A DNA stretch of 43,631 bases. Source: Syntrophales bacterium. GTDB lineage: Bacteria > Desulfobacterota > Syntrophia > Syntrophales > UBA5619. Each line of letters starts with the position of its first letter. Position 1 is the stretch's first letter. The stretch spans positions 1 through 43,631 of the forward strand of contig JAURXV010000072.1 of the NCBI GenBank assembly GCA_030654195.1, written 5' to 3'. Made by a program: the position numbers and the translations under genes. The notes beneath the pieces are model-generated. The model made no database searches. It saw only the letters and a program-made list of their open reading frames with translations, and was not told the origin of the DNA. Positions 22,796-31,723 of the stretch are shown here, piece after piece.

Positions 22796-24616
22796 TTGCC
22801 GGGGAAAATCATCGTTCTGCCGGAGACGCTGACCCACCGGATCGCTGCGGGTGAGGTGGTCGAAAGACCGGCTTCCATCATCAAAGAACTGATCGAGAAC
22901 GCACTGGATGCAGGAGCCACCGAAATCTCCGTTGAACTGGAGAAAGGGGGCTGTCACGCCATCCTTGTAACCGATAACGGGGAAGGGATGGATCCGGAGG
23001 ATGTACCCCTCTCTTTTGCCCGCCACGCGACGAGCAAGATGGAGAAGTTCGAAGATCTTTATCGGATCCGTTCCTTCGGTTTTCGAGGCGAGGCCTTGCC
23101 CAGCATTGCCTCGATCTCCTGCGTGGAGATGGTAAGCCGCCGGGCCGCATCGCCCGCCGGCACGCGGATCATCATCGAGGGAGGCGAGGTGAAGGAGCTC
23201 TCCGATGCGGGCTGTCCGGCCGGAACGTCCATTCGGGTCAGCCGGATCTTTGAACCGGTTCCTGTAAGACGGAAATTTCTCAAGAGCAACATGACCGAAC
23301 AGGGCTACTGCCTCGACTGGATCACGAGACTTGCGCTCGCCCGGCCGGGAATCCGCCTTCGGATCTCGGCGGGCGGTCGGACGCTGATGAATGTTCCGGC
23401 TGCGAAGGATTTAGCGGAGCGGATCTCCCTTACACTGGGTCAGGAGTTCCGCGGCCAGTTAGCCCTGGCGTCGGGGGAGAGGGATGGTGCGACGCTGAAG
23501 GGGTTTGTCTCCCGTCCGGAATTCACACGCTCCAACAGCGCACAGATCTACCTCTACGTGAACGGAAGGTTTGTCAAGGATTACCTGCTGAACCACGCCG
23601 TCATGACGGCCTATCGTCGGATCATCGAGCCGAGGCGCTATCCGGCGGCCATCCTTTTTCTGGATTTACCGCCGCAGGATGTGGATGTAAACGTCCATCC
23701 AACGAAGATGGAGGTCCGCTTTCGTGATCCGCGGGGGATCTATGCCCTCATTACAGAGACCCTGGGCGGTGCAATCGGCGCCGGGAACGGGGACACGATG
23801 CGGCATTATGTCCCCGTGGCGGAAGAGAGATCGGGATCGTTGGATGCAACGCGCACCACCTATGCGGCGCGCGTCGAGGAGGCCTTGAAACGGTACCGGA
23901 TCTCTTCGGGACCGGAAAAACTCTTCTTCGGTCGTCCGGCCTTATCCTGCAAAGAGAACCCGCTGTCGGTGGCGCCGCCGGTTTCCCGTGAATCCCGCTC
24001 TGAGCCGGAACAGCCGAAGGAAGGGTATCGCTTTGCCGAAATGGTTTATCTCGGCCAGGTGGCGGGGACCTACCTGGCCTTTGCCGGAGAGGAGGGGATG
24101 GTTCTCGTCGATCAGCATGCCGCCCATGAGAGGATCCTGTTCGAAAGGCTGAAAAAGCGGGCCGCAGAGACGAAAGAGCGCGAGCCCGGCCAGCGTCTTC
24201 TTCTCCCCGAAGTCGTCAGCCTTCCCCCCCGCGATCTTGCCTTCCTGATCGAATCCATCCCGATTCTCGAGGAGGCGGGGATGGAGGTGGAGGCTTTCGG
24301 CGGGGATTCCGTCGTTGTCAAGGCGATTCCCGCATTTCTGTCGGACGCGGAGGCGAGGACATTGATCGGCGATATCCTGGCCGAGGGTATGGAAGGGGAT
24401 CGCAATCTGCCGCTTAAGGAGAGGCGGGAGAAAATTTTTACCGCCCTTGCCTGCCGGGCGGCCGTAAAGGCAAACCGGCCGCTGAACGGTCCGGAGGTCG
24501 AGAGCCTCAGCCGCGAGCTTGACGCGCTTCCCAGCGCCGCCACCTGCCCGCACGGGAGACCGTTTGCGGTTGCCATCTCCGTGGGTGAGCTGGAAAAGCG
24601 ATTCAAGAGGAGATAG
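22796..24616 (+). CDS. mutL: DNA mismatch repair protein MutL, endonuclease type
   Basis: A 606-residue MutL. The GHKL ATPase N-terminus shows HRIAAGEVVERPAS, DNGEGM, RHATSKM and GFRGEALPSIAS. The C-terminal dimerisation domain carries the nuclease motif DQHAAHERILFE plus ACRAAVKANRP and CPHGRPF, so it should nick DNA itself as in bacteria lacking MutH. The TTG at 22796 was chosen because GAGGGAG lies 5 bases upstream and the homology begins there; a GTG at 22760 is in frame but unsupported. A 27-base palindrome (23789-23815) adds nine residues in the linker between the two halves. miaA starts 7 bases after the stop. Confidence 0.95.
   Translation: MPGKIIVLPETLTHRIAAGEVVERPASIIKELIENALDAGATEISVELEKGGCHAILVTDNGEGMDPEDVPLSFARHATSKMEKFEDLYRIRSFGFRGEALPSIASISCVEMVSRRAASPAGTRIIIEGGEVKELSDAGCPAGTSIRVSRIFEPVPVRRKFLKSNMTEQGYCLDWITRLALARPGIRLRISAGGRTLMNVPAAKDLAERISLTLGQEFRGQLALASGERDGATLKGFVSRPEFTRSNSAQIYLYVNGRFVKDYLLNHAVMTAYRRIIEPRRYPAAILFLDLPPQDVDVNVHPTKMEVRFRDPRGIYALITETLGGAIGAGNGDTMRHYVPVAEERSGSLDATRTTYAARVEEALKRYRISSGPEKLFFGRPALSCKENPLSVAPPVSRESRSEPEQPKEGYRFAEMVYLGQVAGTYLAFAGEEGMVLVDQHAAHERILFERLKKRAAETKEREPGQRLLLPEVVSLPPRDLAFLIESIPILEEAGMEVEAFGGDSVVVKAIPAFLSDAEARTLIGDILAEGMEGDRNLPLKERREKIFTALACRAAVKANRPLNGPEVESLSRELDALPSAATCPHGRPFAVAISVGELEKRFKRR
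23789..23815. repeat. 27-base GGGGACAC palindrome, copy 8 (inside mutL)
   Basis: Arms GGGGACACGATG and CATTATGTCCCC, two imperfect pairs. Its 27 bases equal nine codons, so it keeps the mutL frame and encodes about GDTMRHYVP in the inter-domain linker. Confidence 0.85.
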
Positions 24617-24623
24617 CCCAAGT

Positions 24624-25562
24624 ATGGCCGGTGCTGACATCCCCGAACCGAGGTTGATCTGTATCCTTGGACCGACCGGTGTAGGAAAAACAGCGATGGC
24701 CCTGGAACTGGCCGACCGGTGGGGCGGCGAGATCGTCAGCGCCGATTCCATGCAGGTTTACCGGCACATGGATATCGGTACCGCGAAGCCGACGTCGGAA
24801 GAGCGGAAGCGGATTCCCCACCACCTTCTCGACGTGGTCAATCCGGATGAGCCTTTCGACGTTTCGCTGTATATCCGGCTGGCGAACGGGATCATTGCCG
24901 ATCTGCAGCGGGAAGAGAGACCGGTCTTCGTAGTCGGGGGAACCGGCCTCTATATCCGGGCCCTCCTGGGGGGATTAATCGACGGACCGGGGGCGGACGA
25001 GGTGTTGCGGCGGGAACTGAAGCAGGAGATGCATCACAGGGGGAAGGCCCATCTTTACCAGAGACTGCGGACAAGGGATCCCATGGCCGCCGACCGGATC
25101 CACCCCCATGACGGTGTCCGGATCATCCGCGCGCTGGAGGTTCTGGAGCTGACGGGCCGATCCATCGTCGCGCATCAGCAGGAGCACTGCTTCCGGGAGG
25201 CGCCCTACAGGGTCCTCCGGGTCGGTCTTTGTTTGGACCGGGAACGACTCAACGACCGGATCGAACGGAGGACGGACCGGATGATCGCGGACGGCTTTGC
25301 GGAAGAGGTCCGGCGGCTTCTCGATATGGGCTACAAAGAATCTCTCAAGCCAATGCAATCTTTGGGGTATCGGAACATGGTCTCCTTTCTTGCGGGACGG
25401 CAGAGTCTGGGGGAGGCGGTCCGTCTGATCAAACGGGATTCCTGCCGTTATGCGAAGAGGCAGATGACCTGGTTTGCCGCCGACCGGGAAGTGGGCTGGC
25501 TCGATCCGGAGGATGTCGACGCAGCGTCCAAGCGGATCGGCCTCTTTCTGAACCCTGGGTGA
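24624..25562 (+). CDS. miaA: tRNA dimethylallyltransferase
   Basis: MiaA adds dimethylallyl to N6 of A37 in tRNAs that read codons starting with U. The 312-residue product has the P-loop GPTGVGKT (residues 14-21), SADSMQVYRHMDIGTAKPT, VVGGTGLYIRAL and the C-terminal YAKRQMTWF typical of the family. The ATG at 24624 begins the fold; the longer open frame upstream overlaps mutL. The mutL-miaA(-hfq) order is common in proteobacteria, but hfq is absent here. Confidence 0.95.
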   Translation: MAGADIPEPRLICILGPTGVGKTAMALELADRWGGEIVSADSMQVYRHMDIGTAKPTSEERKRIPHHLLDVVNPDEPFDVSLYIRLANGIIADLQREERPVFVVGGTGLYIRALLGGLIDGPGADEVLRRELKQEMHHRGKAHLYQRLRTRDPMAADRIHPHDGVRIIRALEVLELTGRSIVAHQQEHCFREAPYRVLRVGLCLDRERLNDRIERRTDRMIADGFAEEVRRLLDMGYKESLKPMQSLGYRNMVSFLAGRQSLGEAVRLIKRDSCRYAKRQMTWFAADREVGWLDPEDVDAASKRIGLFLNPG

Positions 25563-25747
25563 ACATGCCGGCGAGCGAGGAATGTGTGCGGTGCAATTTC
25601 CCATTTCTGAAACGCTATCAGGAATTCGCCTTCGAGAAAGCAGGGAATTTTCTTGACTTCAGCAGGGGATGAAGATAGGAAATACGTAAAGATGGAACGG
25701 AAATGACCGGCTTTGAACGGGAAGCCCCCACAGAAAAGGAGAAGACG

Positions 25748-26947
25748 ATGATCAGCCGAATAAAACCCATGTGCCTTTTCCGGCTCCTGGTGGTTGTAAC
25801 TGCAGGCATCCTAATGATCTCCTGCGGACCGAAGGCGCAGCAGCCCCTCAGCCAACTCGACACGCCGGAGCATCATACCTTTACCGGGATCCGCTTGCTG
25901 AATCAGGAGAAGTTTGTCGATGCGGGGCGTGAATTCGAACTCGCCCTGAGGCTGGATCCGGGTTATGCAAAGGCCCATGTCGGGATCGGGCTTGTCAAGG
26001 CCTATCAAAAAGATTTCACAGGCGGACTCGACTCCCTCAAGCAGGCGGATAAGCACGTCCGGAGCGATGAGGAGAAGATCTTCGTCCGGGTTGGTTACAT
26101 CCGAGTGAATACATTGAGCCATTCCGCGTGTTTGCGTATCGGAACCGAATGCAAGCCCGATGATGCCTGGTTGAAATACTCGAAAGATGCCTTCGACCAG
26201 GCGGTGCTGATCGATCCCAAGGCCGCCGCCCCGCATTATTTCATGGGGGAGGCTTACCTGACGGCGCTCAATCTGGATCAGGCCGGCCGGATGTTCAGCC
26301 GGGTTCTGGATCTGAACGGGGAATACGTCAAGGAGGCCGACGGCCGGTGGAAGCTGGTGCAGAAGATCCAGCGGGCGATGCCGGGGACCGTGACGGGGAA
26401 AAAGATTGCGCTGGTCGAACGAATCAGCCGCGCGGATGTGGCGGCCCTCTTCATGGAGGAGCTGAAGATCGACGTCCTCTATCTTAGAAGGACGCCGAAG
26501 ACCTTCGATACAGCCTTCAAGGATCCGGAAAAGGCCAAGTCGACCACCGCCGGACGGACCAGCGCAGCGGATATCGGCACCCATCCGCTTCGGGCGGACA
26601 TCGAGGGGATTATCCGGATCGGCATGCGCGGCCTCGAGGTCTATCCGGATGGGAGCTTCCGGCCGGATGAGCGGGTGGATCGGGCGACCTACGCGATGAT
26701 GATCGAAGATATCCTGATCAAGATCTCGGGGGACAATGCGCTGGCGACGCGGTTCATCGGCAGTTCTTCCCCCTTTCCCGACCTGCGGGCCGATCTTCCC
26801 TATTTCAATGCGGTGATGGTGGTGACCTCGCGGGGTCTCATGGAAGCGAGGGATATGGTATCGGGCGCCTTTTCGCCGCTGGAGCCGGTGGGGGGAGCGG
26901 ACGCGCTGCTCGTGATCCGCAAGATGAGGGAAGAGTTGCGTTATTAA
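25748..26947 (+). CDS. TPR lipoprotein with S-layer homology domains
   Basis: A 399-residue lipoprotein with a lipobox LMISC (cysteine near residue 27). About residues 40-215 form TPR-like helices (NQEKFVDAGREFELALRLDPGYA is the clearest). Residues 225-399 hold S-layer-homology-like segments: SRADVAALFMEEL, then YPDGSFRPDERVDRATYAMMI and a further SLH-like end. SLH domains usually bind secondary cell-wall polymers in Gram-positives, but some Gram-negatives use them in the periplasm. AAGGAG lies 6 bases before the ATG. The 185-base gap upstream has a TTGACT (25653-25658) with only a poor -10, and a 35-codon frame at 25565-25672 that I do not support as a gene. Confidence 0.78.
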   Translation: MISRIKPMCLFRLLVVVTAGILMISCGPKAQQPLSQLDTPEHHTFTGIRLLNQEKFVDAGREFELALRLDPGYAKAHVGIGLVKAYQKDFTGGLDSLKQADKHVRSDEEKIFVRVGYIRVNTLSHSACLRIGTECKPDDAWLKYSKDAFDQAVLIDPKAAAPHYFMGEAYLTALNLDQAGRMFSRVLDLNGEYVKEADGRWKLVQKIQRAMPGTVTGKKIALVERISRADVAALFMEELKIDVLYLRRTPKTFDTAFKDPEKAKSTTAGRTSAADIGTHPLRADIEGIIRIGMRGLEVYPDGSFRPDERVDRATYAMMIEDILIKISGDNALATRFIGSSSPFPDLRADLPYFNAVMVVTSRGLMEARDMVSGAFSPLEPVGGADALLVIRKMREELRY

Positions 26948-26966
26948 GCGAAAATGCGGACAGGAC

Positions 26967-27029
26967 AGGGGCTTGCGGTCACAGATGCGCGTCGCGGTTG
27001 GCGTCGGCTTCTCTGTGCCGGAAGCCCCT
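26967..27029 (+). terminator. possible long-loop terminator after the SLH gene
   Basis: AGGGGCTT (26967-26974) pairs with AAGCCCCT (27022-27029), and TGATTTTT follows. The 47-base loop is long, so this is only a weak candidate. It lies in the gap before valS. Confidence 0.3.
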
Positions 27030-27132
27030 TGATTTTTAATGCCTTGAGAATGTGGGGCGTGAAGTGCGAGGCGTAACACCCTCCTTAACCCTCCTTACCC
27101 TTCGCTCCTTAAGGACTGACCGGAGAGAATGA

Positions 27133-29787
27133 ATGGGGAACGATGTGCTACCCAAGGTTTATGAGCCTCGTGAAGCGGAGGCCAGATGGTATCGGTATTG
27201 GCTGGATCATGATTTCTTCCGTGCGGCAGACCGAAGTTCGAAAAAGCCTTTTTCGATTGTCATCCCACCGCCGAATGTCACGGGGATGCTCCATATGGGG
27301 CATGCCCTGAACAACGTCCTCCAGGACATCTGCTGCCGATATCGGAGGATGCAGGGGATGAACGTCCTCTGGATGCCGGGGATGGACCATGCCGGAATCG
27401 CGACGCAGAACGTCGTCGAACAGGAGCTGGCGAAAGAGGGTCTCACACGTCACGACCTTGGCCGGGAGAAGTTCATCGAGCGGGTGTGGGAGTGGAAGGC
27501 CCGATACGGCGGGGTTATCATCCATCAGCTCAAGCGCCTCGGCTGTTCCTGCGACTGGGCGCGCGAGCGCTTCACGATGGATGAGGGGCTTTCGAAGGCC
27601 GTCCGCGAGGTGTTCGTCCACCTCTACAACGACGGCCTCATCTACCAGGGGGATTATATCGTCAACTGGTGCCCCCGCTGCCGGACCGCCATCTCCGATC
27701 TGGAGGTCGAGTACCATCCGGAGGGGGGGCATCTCTGGAGCATCCGCTATCCCTTCGCGGAGGGGGAGGGGGGGATCGTGGTTGCCACGACGCGGCCTGA
27801 GACGATGTTAGGCGATACCGCGGTGGCTGTCAATCCCAACGACGATCGGTACCGCCATCTCGTCGGGAAGGAGGTCATCCTTCCCCTCGTGAACCGCCGA
27901 ATTCCGATCATCGCCGACGACTACGTCACGATGGAATTCGGCTCCGGCGCCGTTAAGATCACGCCCGCGTCCGACCCGAACGACTTTGCGATGGCCGGGC
28001 GCCACGGGCTTCCTATCCTCCGGGTCATGGACGACGGCGCGGTCATCAATGAAAACGGCGGGGTTTATCGGGGGCAGGATCGCTACGAATGCCGGAAAAA
28101 CGTCCTCCGGGATCTGGAGCAGGGAGGCTTCCTCGTCGGGACCGAGCCCTACACGCACAACATCGGCCAATGCTACCGCTGCAAGACCGACATCGAACCC
28201 GCCGTTTCCCGGCAGTGGTTTGTCCGGATTGCCCCGCTCGCCAAAGAAGCCGTAGCCGCGGTGGTTACCGGAAAGACCCGAATTGTTCCGCCCACCTGGG
28301 AGGCCACCTATTTCGAGTGGATGAACAACATCCGCGACTGGTGCATCTCGCGGCAGATCTGGTGGGGCCACCGGATTCCGGTCTGGACCTGCGAGGGGTG
28401 CGGGAAGCTGATCGTCGCCGCGCAGGACCCCGACCGTTGCCCCGATTGCGGCGGCGCGAAGCTGCGGCAGGAGGAAGATGTCCTCGATACCTGGTTCAGT
28501 TCAGGGCTGTGGCCCTTTTCGACCTTGGGATGGCCCGAGAACACCGAAGCGCTCAAGACTTTTTATCCCACGTCGCTTCTCGTGACCGGATTCGACATCC
28601 TCTTCTTCTGGGTCGCCCGGATGATGATGTTGGGGCTCTACGTGATGAAGGAGGTCCCGTTCCGCGATGTCTACCTCCATGCCCTCGTCCGGGACGAGAA
28701 CGGCGAAAAGATGAGTAAATCGAAGGGGAACAGCATCGATCCCCTCGAGATGATGGACAAGTTCGGAACGGACGCCTTCCGGTTCACGCTCGCCGCCTTC
28801 ACCGCGCAGGGGCGTGACGTCCGGATGTCGGAGGAGCGGATCGAGGGGTACAAGTTTTTCGTCAACAAGATCTGGAACGCGACGCGGTTCTCGATGATGA
28901 ATCTGGAGGATTACGATGCCGCGGTTCCCGTCGGCAAGGAGGATGCTTCGATCGCCGACCGCTGGATCCGTGCGAGGCTGAACCGGACCGTCGCCGAGGT
29001 GATCCGGGGGCTGGACGAATACCGTTTCAATGACGCGGCGGCGGCGGTCTACCAATTTGTCTGGCATGAATTCTGCGACTGGTACCTGGAACTGACCAAG
29101 CCGCTCCTCTACGGCAAGGAGAAACCCGCGGGAAGGCGCGCGGCCCAGAAGACCCTTCTGGAGGTCTTGACGACATCGCTCAAACTGCTCCATCCCTTCA
29201 TGCCCTTCCTGACTGAGGAGATCTGGCAGACCCTGGTTGCGGATACCACCTCCATCATGGTCAGCGAATTCCCGGCGGCGGACGAAGCCTTCTCCGATCC
29301 CGAGGCGGAGGAGGAGATGGCGCAGATCATGGAGGTGATCACCCGCATCCGGAACATCCGCGGGGAGATGAACGTGGCGCCGTCGCTGAAGCTGAAGGCG
29401 GCCCTGACGGCGCCCTCCGAAGAGCTGCGGATCTCTCTGGAGAAGGGACGGGTCTATATCGCCAATCTGGCCAATCTGGAGAGACTGGAGATCACCGGTG
29501 AAATGGCGGAACCAAAGGGGGCCGCAACGGCGGTGGCCGGTCCGGTGCATGTCTACGTTTTTCTCGCGGGTGTAATCGATATCGAGGGAGAGAAGGGCCG
29601 TCTTGCAAAGGAGATCGGCAAGGTCGAAAAGGAGCTGGCCGTCGTCGCGAAGAAGCTGGCCAATCCGGACTTTCTGGCCAAGGCGGCGGAGGCGGTCGTG
29701 AAGAAGGAGCAGCAGAAGGCCCGCGTGTTTGGTGATAAGATGGCAGCGCTGGATGCGGCATTGCAGAGAATCGCATCGCTGGTTTAG
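27133..29787 (+). CDS. valS: valine--tRNA ligase
   Basis: An 884-residue class I synthetase. The HIGH-type motif appears in PPPNVTGMLHMGHALN (residues 45-60), and the KMSKS motif is KMSKSKGNSIDP near residue 530. The editing domain has TTRPETMLGDTAV and the catalytic core includes the zinc-like CEGCGK/CPDCGG knuckles. A tRNA-binding helical domain and a C-terminal coiled coil (from about residue 815) complete the layout; length is typical. The ATG is preceded by GGAGAG. A 185-base gap separates it from the SLH gene upstream. Confidence 0.97.
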   Translation: MGNDVLPKVYEPREAEARWYRYWLDHDFFRAADRSSKKPFSIVIPPPNVTGMLHMGHALNNVLQDICCRYRRMQGMNVLWMPGMDHAGIATQNVVEQELAKEGLTRHDLGREKFIERVWEWKARYGGVIIHQLKRLGCSCDWARERFTMDEGLSKAVREVFVHLYNDGLIYQGDYIVNWCPRCRTAISDLEVEYHPEGGHLWSIRYPFAEGEGGIVVATTRPETMLGDTAVAVNPNDDRYRHLVGKEVILPLVNRRIPIIADDYVTMEFGSGAVKITPASDPNDFAMAGRHGLPILRVMDDGAVINENGGVYRGQDRYECRKNVLRDLEQGGFLVGTEPYTHNIGQCYRCKTDIEPAVSRQWFVRIAPLAKEAVAAVVTGKTRIVPPTWEATYFEWMNNIRDWCISRQIWWGHRIPVWTCEGCGKLIVAAQDPDRCPDCGGAKLRQEEDVLDTWFSSGLWPFSTLGWPENTEALKTFYPTSLLVTGFDILFFWVARMMMLGLYVMKEVPFRDVYLHALVRDENGEKMSKSKGNSIDPLEMMDKFGTDAFRFTLAAFTAQGRDVRMSEERIEGYKFFVNKIWNATRFSMMNLEDYDAAVPVGKEDASIADRWIRARLNRTVAEVIRGLDEYRFNDAAAAVYQFVWHEFCDWYLELTKPLLYGKEKPAGRRAAQKTLLEVLTTSLKLLHPFMPFLTEEIWQTLVADTTSIMVSEFPAADEAFSDPEAEEEMAQIMEVITRIRNIRGEMNVAPSLKLKAALTAPSEELRISLEKGRVYIANLANLERLEITGEMAEPKGAATAVAGPVHVYVFLAGVIDIEGEKGRLAKEIGKVEKELAVVAKKLANPDFLAKAAEAVVKKEQQKARVFGDKMAALDAALQRIASLV

Positions 29788-29822
29788 TTTCTCTGACCCT
29801 TCTTTAACAATAATCTCAGCGC

Positions 29823-29904
29823 TGTCATTCCCGCGAAAGCGGGAACTCGGGGACAGATTTTAAATCTGTCCCCATGTGGGATCCGGATCAAGTCCGGAAT
29901 GACA
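29823..29904. repeat. 82-base element with inverted ends and stacked hairpins
   Basis: TGTCATTCC at 29823-29831 and GGAATGACA at 29896-29904 form 9-base inverted ends. Between them lie three hairpins: CCCGCGAAAGCGGG (29830-29843), the GGGGACAGATTT palindrome (29849-29873) and a CCGGATCAAGTCCGG inverted repeat. It occupies the valS-nadC gap. Repeats of this type are common in related genomes, as far as I recall. Confidence 0.65.
29849..29873. repeat. 25-base GGGGACAGATTT palindrome
   Basis: Arms GGGGACAGATTT and AAATCTGTCCCC around a single central T. It is the second copy of the 25-base family in the window. Confidence 0.85.
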
Positions 29905-29956
29905 AAATTGCAGGGTGATGTCAGAGACGCCGTACTATGCTGTAGGAGGAAAGATC

Positions 29957-30811
29957 ATGTGGCCGCGTCACGTGTTGACGGAATTGATCCGGAACGCCCT
30001 CGCGGAAGACGTCGGGGCGGGGGACGTCACGACCGGGGCGGCGCTCCGGGGGAATGAGACGGGCCTTGCACGGGCGACGGCCAAGGCGGAGCTGGTGGTG
30101 GCCGGAATCGAGGTCTTCGGAGAGGTCTTTCGGACGCTGGATCCTACCCTGAACTTCACGGGCCACCGGCGGGACGGGGAGAAGGCGGGGGAAGGCGATC
30201 TCCTTGCGGAGATCTCCGGCAGCCTCGCCTCCATCCTGACCGCGGAGCGGGTCGCCCTGAACCTGCTGCAGCGGATGTGCGGGATTGCCACCCTCACCCG
30301 GCGCTATGTCGATGAGATCGCGGGAATGCGTGCAAAAATCCTGGACACCCGGAAGACCGCGCCCGGTCTCCGGATCCTCGACAAGTATGCCGTCCGCGCG
30401 GGAGGCGGCTGCAACCACCGCTTTGCCCTCTATGACGGGGTGCTGATCAAGGACAACCACATCGCGGCAGCGGGCGGGATCGCAGAGGCCGTGCGGCGGG
30501 TCCGAGGCCGGGTTCCCCACACCTTTCTGATTGAGGTCGAGGTGAAGAACATGGCGGAATTAGAGGAGGCCCTGGTTGCCGGCGCCGACTCGGTCATGCT
30601 GGACAACATGGGCCTTTCGGAGATGGCCGCCGCGGTTACGCGGGTCGGGGGAAAGATCCCTCTTGAGGCCTCGGGAAACATCACGCTGGAGAGGGTCCGG
30701 GAGGTCGCGTCCACGGGTGTCGATCTGATTTCGGTGGGCGCCCTGACCCATTCTGCGGCGGCGGCGGATATCTCCCTCAACGTGGTCCAGGTGAAAGAAC
30801 GTGAGGCGTGA
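29957..30811 (+). CDS. nadC: nicotinate-nucleotide pyrophosphorylase (carboxylating)
   Basis: NadC converts quinolinate and PRPP to nicotinate mononucleotide in de novo NAD synthesis. The 284-residue product carries DTRKTAPGLR (near residue 135), the HRFALYDGVLIKDNH active-site stretch and the C-terminal SVGALTHS. The ATG at 29957 follows AGGAGGA, so it is preferred to an upstream in-frame ATG at 29915. The last residues and the stop codon come from the first copies of a 7-base tandem repeat. birA, coaX and coaE follow, making a cofactor operon. Confidence 0.95.
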   Translation: MWPRHVLTELIRNALAEDVGAGDVTTGAALRGNETGLARATAKAELVVAGIEVFGEVFRTLDPTLNFTGHRRDGEKAGEGDLLAEISGSLASILTAERVALNLLQRMCGIATLTRRYVDEIAGMRAKILDTRKTAPGLRILDKYAVRAGGGCNHRFALYDGVLIKDNHIAAAGGIAEAVRRVRGRVPHTFLIEVEVKNMAELEEALVAGADSVMLDNMGLSEMAAAVTRVGGKIPLEASGNITLERVREVASTGVDLISVGALTHSAAAADISLNVVQVKEREA

Positions 30812-30870
30812 GGCGTGAGGCGTGAGGCGTGAGGCGTGAGGCGTGAGGCGTGAGGCGTGAGGCGTGAGGC
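30801..30870. repeat. ten tandem copies of GTGAGGC
   Basis: Seventy bases are exactly ten copies of the heptamer GTGAGGC. It begins inside nadC and supplies its stop. Because seven is not a multiple of three, the unit phase rotates and TGA appears in all three plus-strand frames, while the minus strand stays open. Similar degenerate GTGAGG/GTAAGG tracts occur at the coaX end (about 32491-32515) and before valS (about 27060). Confidence 0.97.
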
Positions 30871-30928
30871 GTAATGGCATCTCAACGGCCGGCTCCTCAA
30901 ACAAACTCCTTACTGGATTATTGGCGGG

Positions 30929-31720
30929 ATGCAATTCGACGAAAAGACCTTGCAGTCGCGGCTGACAGGGAGAAGGATCGGCTGCCGGCTCCACTACGAG
31001 GAGACGGTCGATTCGACAAACCGCGTCGCCATGGAGCTTGCGCAGGGGGGCGCCCCCGAGGGGACGGTTGTTCTCGCCGATCGTCAGACCGCCGGAAAAG
31101 GACGTCTGCAAAGGAGCTGGCAGTCGCCAGCCGGGTGCAATCTCTATCTTTCCGTCATTCTCCGGCCGGCGATTCCGCCAAACGATGCCGCACAGATCAC
31201 CCTCCTGGCGGGGGTGGCGGTCGCGGAGGCGATCTCCGCAGTCTGCCCCGAACGCGTGGGGATCAAGTGGCCGAACGATCTGCTGATCGGCGGCCGGAAG
31301 GTCTGCGGCATCCTGACGGAGTCGAGGACGGTCGCGGGGGGGATCGATTCGGTTATCGTCGGGATCGGTCTGAACGTGAACATGGTAAAGGCGGATTTCG
31401 ATCCGGCGCACCGCGAGACCGCCACATCGCTCCGGGAGGAGACGGGTCGGGAGCATTCCCGGGAGGATTTGCTGGTTTTGCTTTGTGAGCGGTTCGAACC
31501 GTGGTATGAGATCTTCCTGCACGACGGATTTGCGCCGGTGAGAGAGGAATGGCTCGCCCGGGCGGAGATGGCGGGGAAGCGCCTCCGGGTCCTCTTCCGT
31601 GATGAGGTGCGGGAGGGGCTGTTTGCCGGCATCGACCGGGACGGGGCGCTTCTGATCGCCGACGAACAGGGCGCCGTCCGGCGGATCACCGCCGGCGACG
31701 CCACGATCATGAAGGGGTGA
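30929..31720 (+). CDS. birA: biotin--[acetyl-CoA-carboxylase] ligase, no HTH domain
   Basis: A 263-residue biotin protein ligase that activates biotin with ATP and transfers it to carrier lysines. The ligase core has DSTN (near residue 29), the ATP/biotin motif QTAGKGRLQRSW (near 53), KWPNDLL (near 110) and GILTE. The C-terminal SH3-like domain (about 215-263) is present. The N-terminal DNA-binding domain of E. coli BirA is absent, so it should not act as a repressor. It starts after the heptamer tract and ends 3 bases before coaX. Confidence 0.94.
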   Translation: MQFDEKTLQSRLTGRRIGCRLHYEETVDSTNRVAMELAQGGAPEGTVVLADRQTAGKGRLQRSWQSPAGCNLYLSVILRPAIPPNDAAQITLLAGVAVAEAISAVCPERVGIKWPNDLLIGGRKVCGILTESRTVAGGIDSVIVGIGLNVNMVKADFDPAHRETATSLREETGREHSREDLLVLLCERFEPWYEIFLHDGFAPVREEWLARAEMAGKRLRVLFRDEVREGLFAGIDRDGALLIADEQGAVRRITAGDATIMKG

Positions 31721-31723
31721 GAT

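Noticed and set aside
25565-25672. 35-codon frame with CVRCNF after miaA
   Set aside because: No Shine-Dalgarno sequence, no recognisable family and it overlaps a possible promoter region.
25811-27079. Minus-strand frame (422 codons) opposite the SLH lipoprotein
   Set aside because: Shadow frame; composition is odd and rich in His/Arg as expected for antisense of this gene.
30801-30870. CRISPR-like array
   Set aside because: Units are 7 bases with no spacers; this is a simple tandem repeat.
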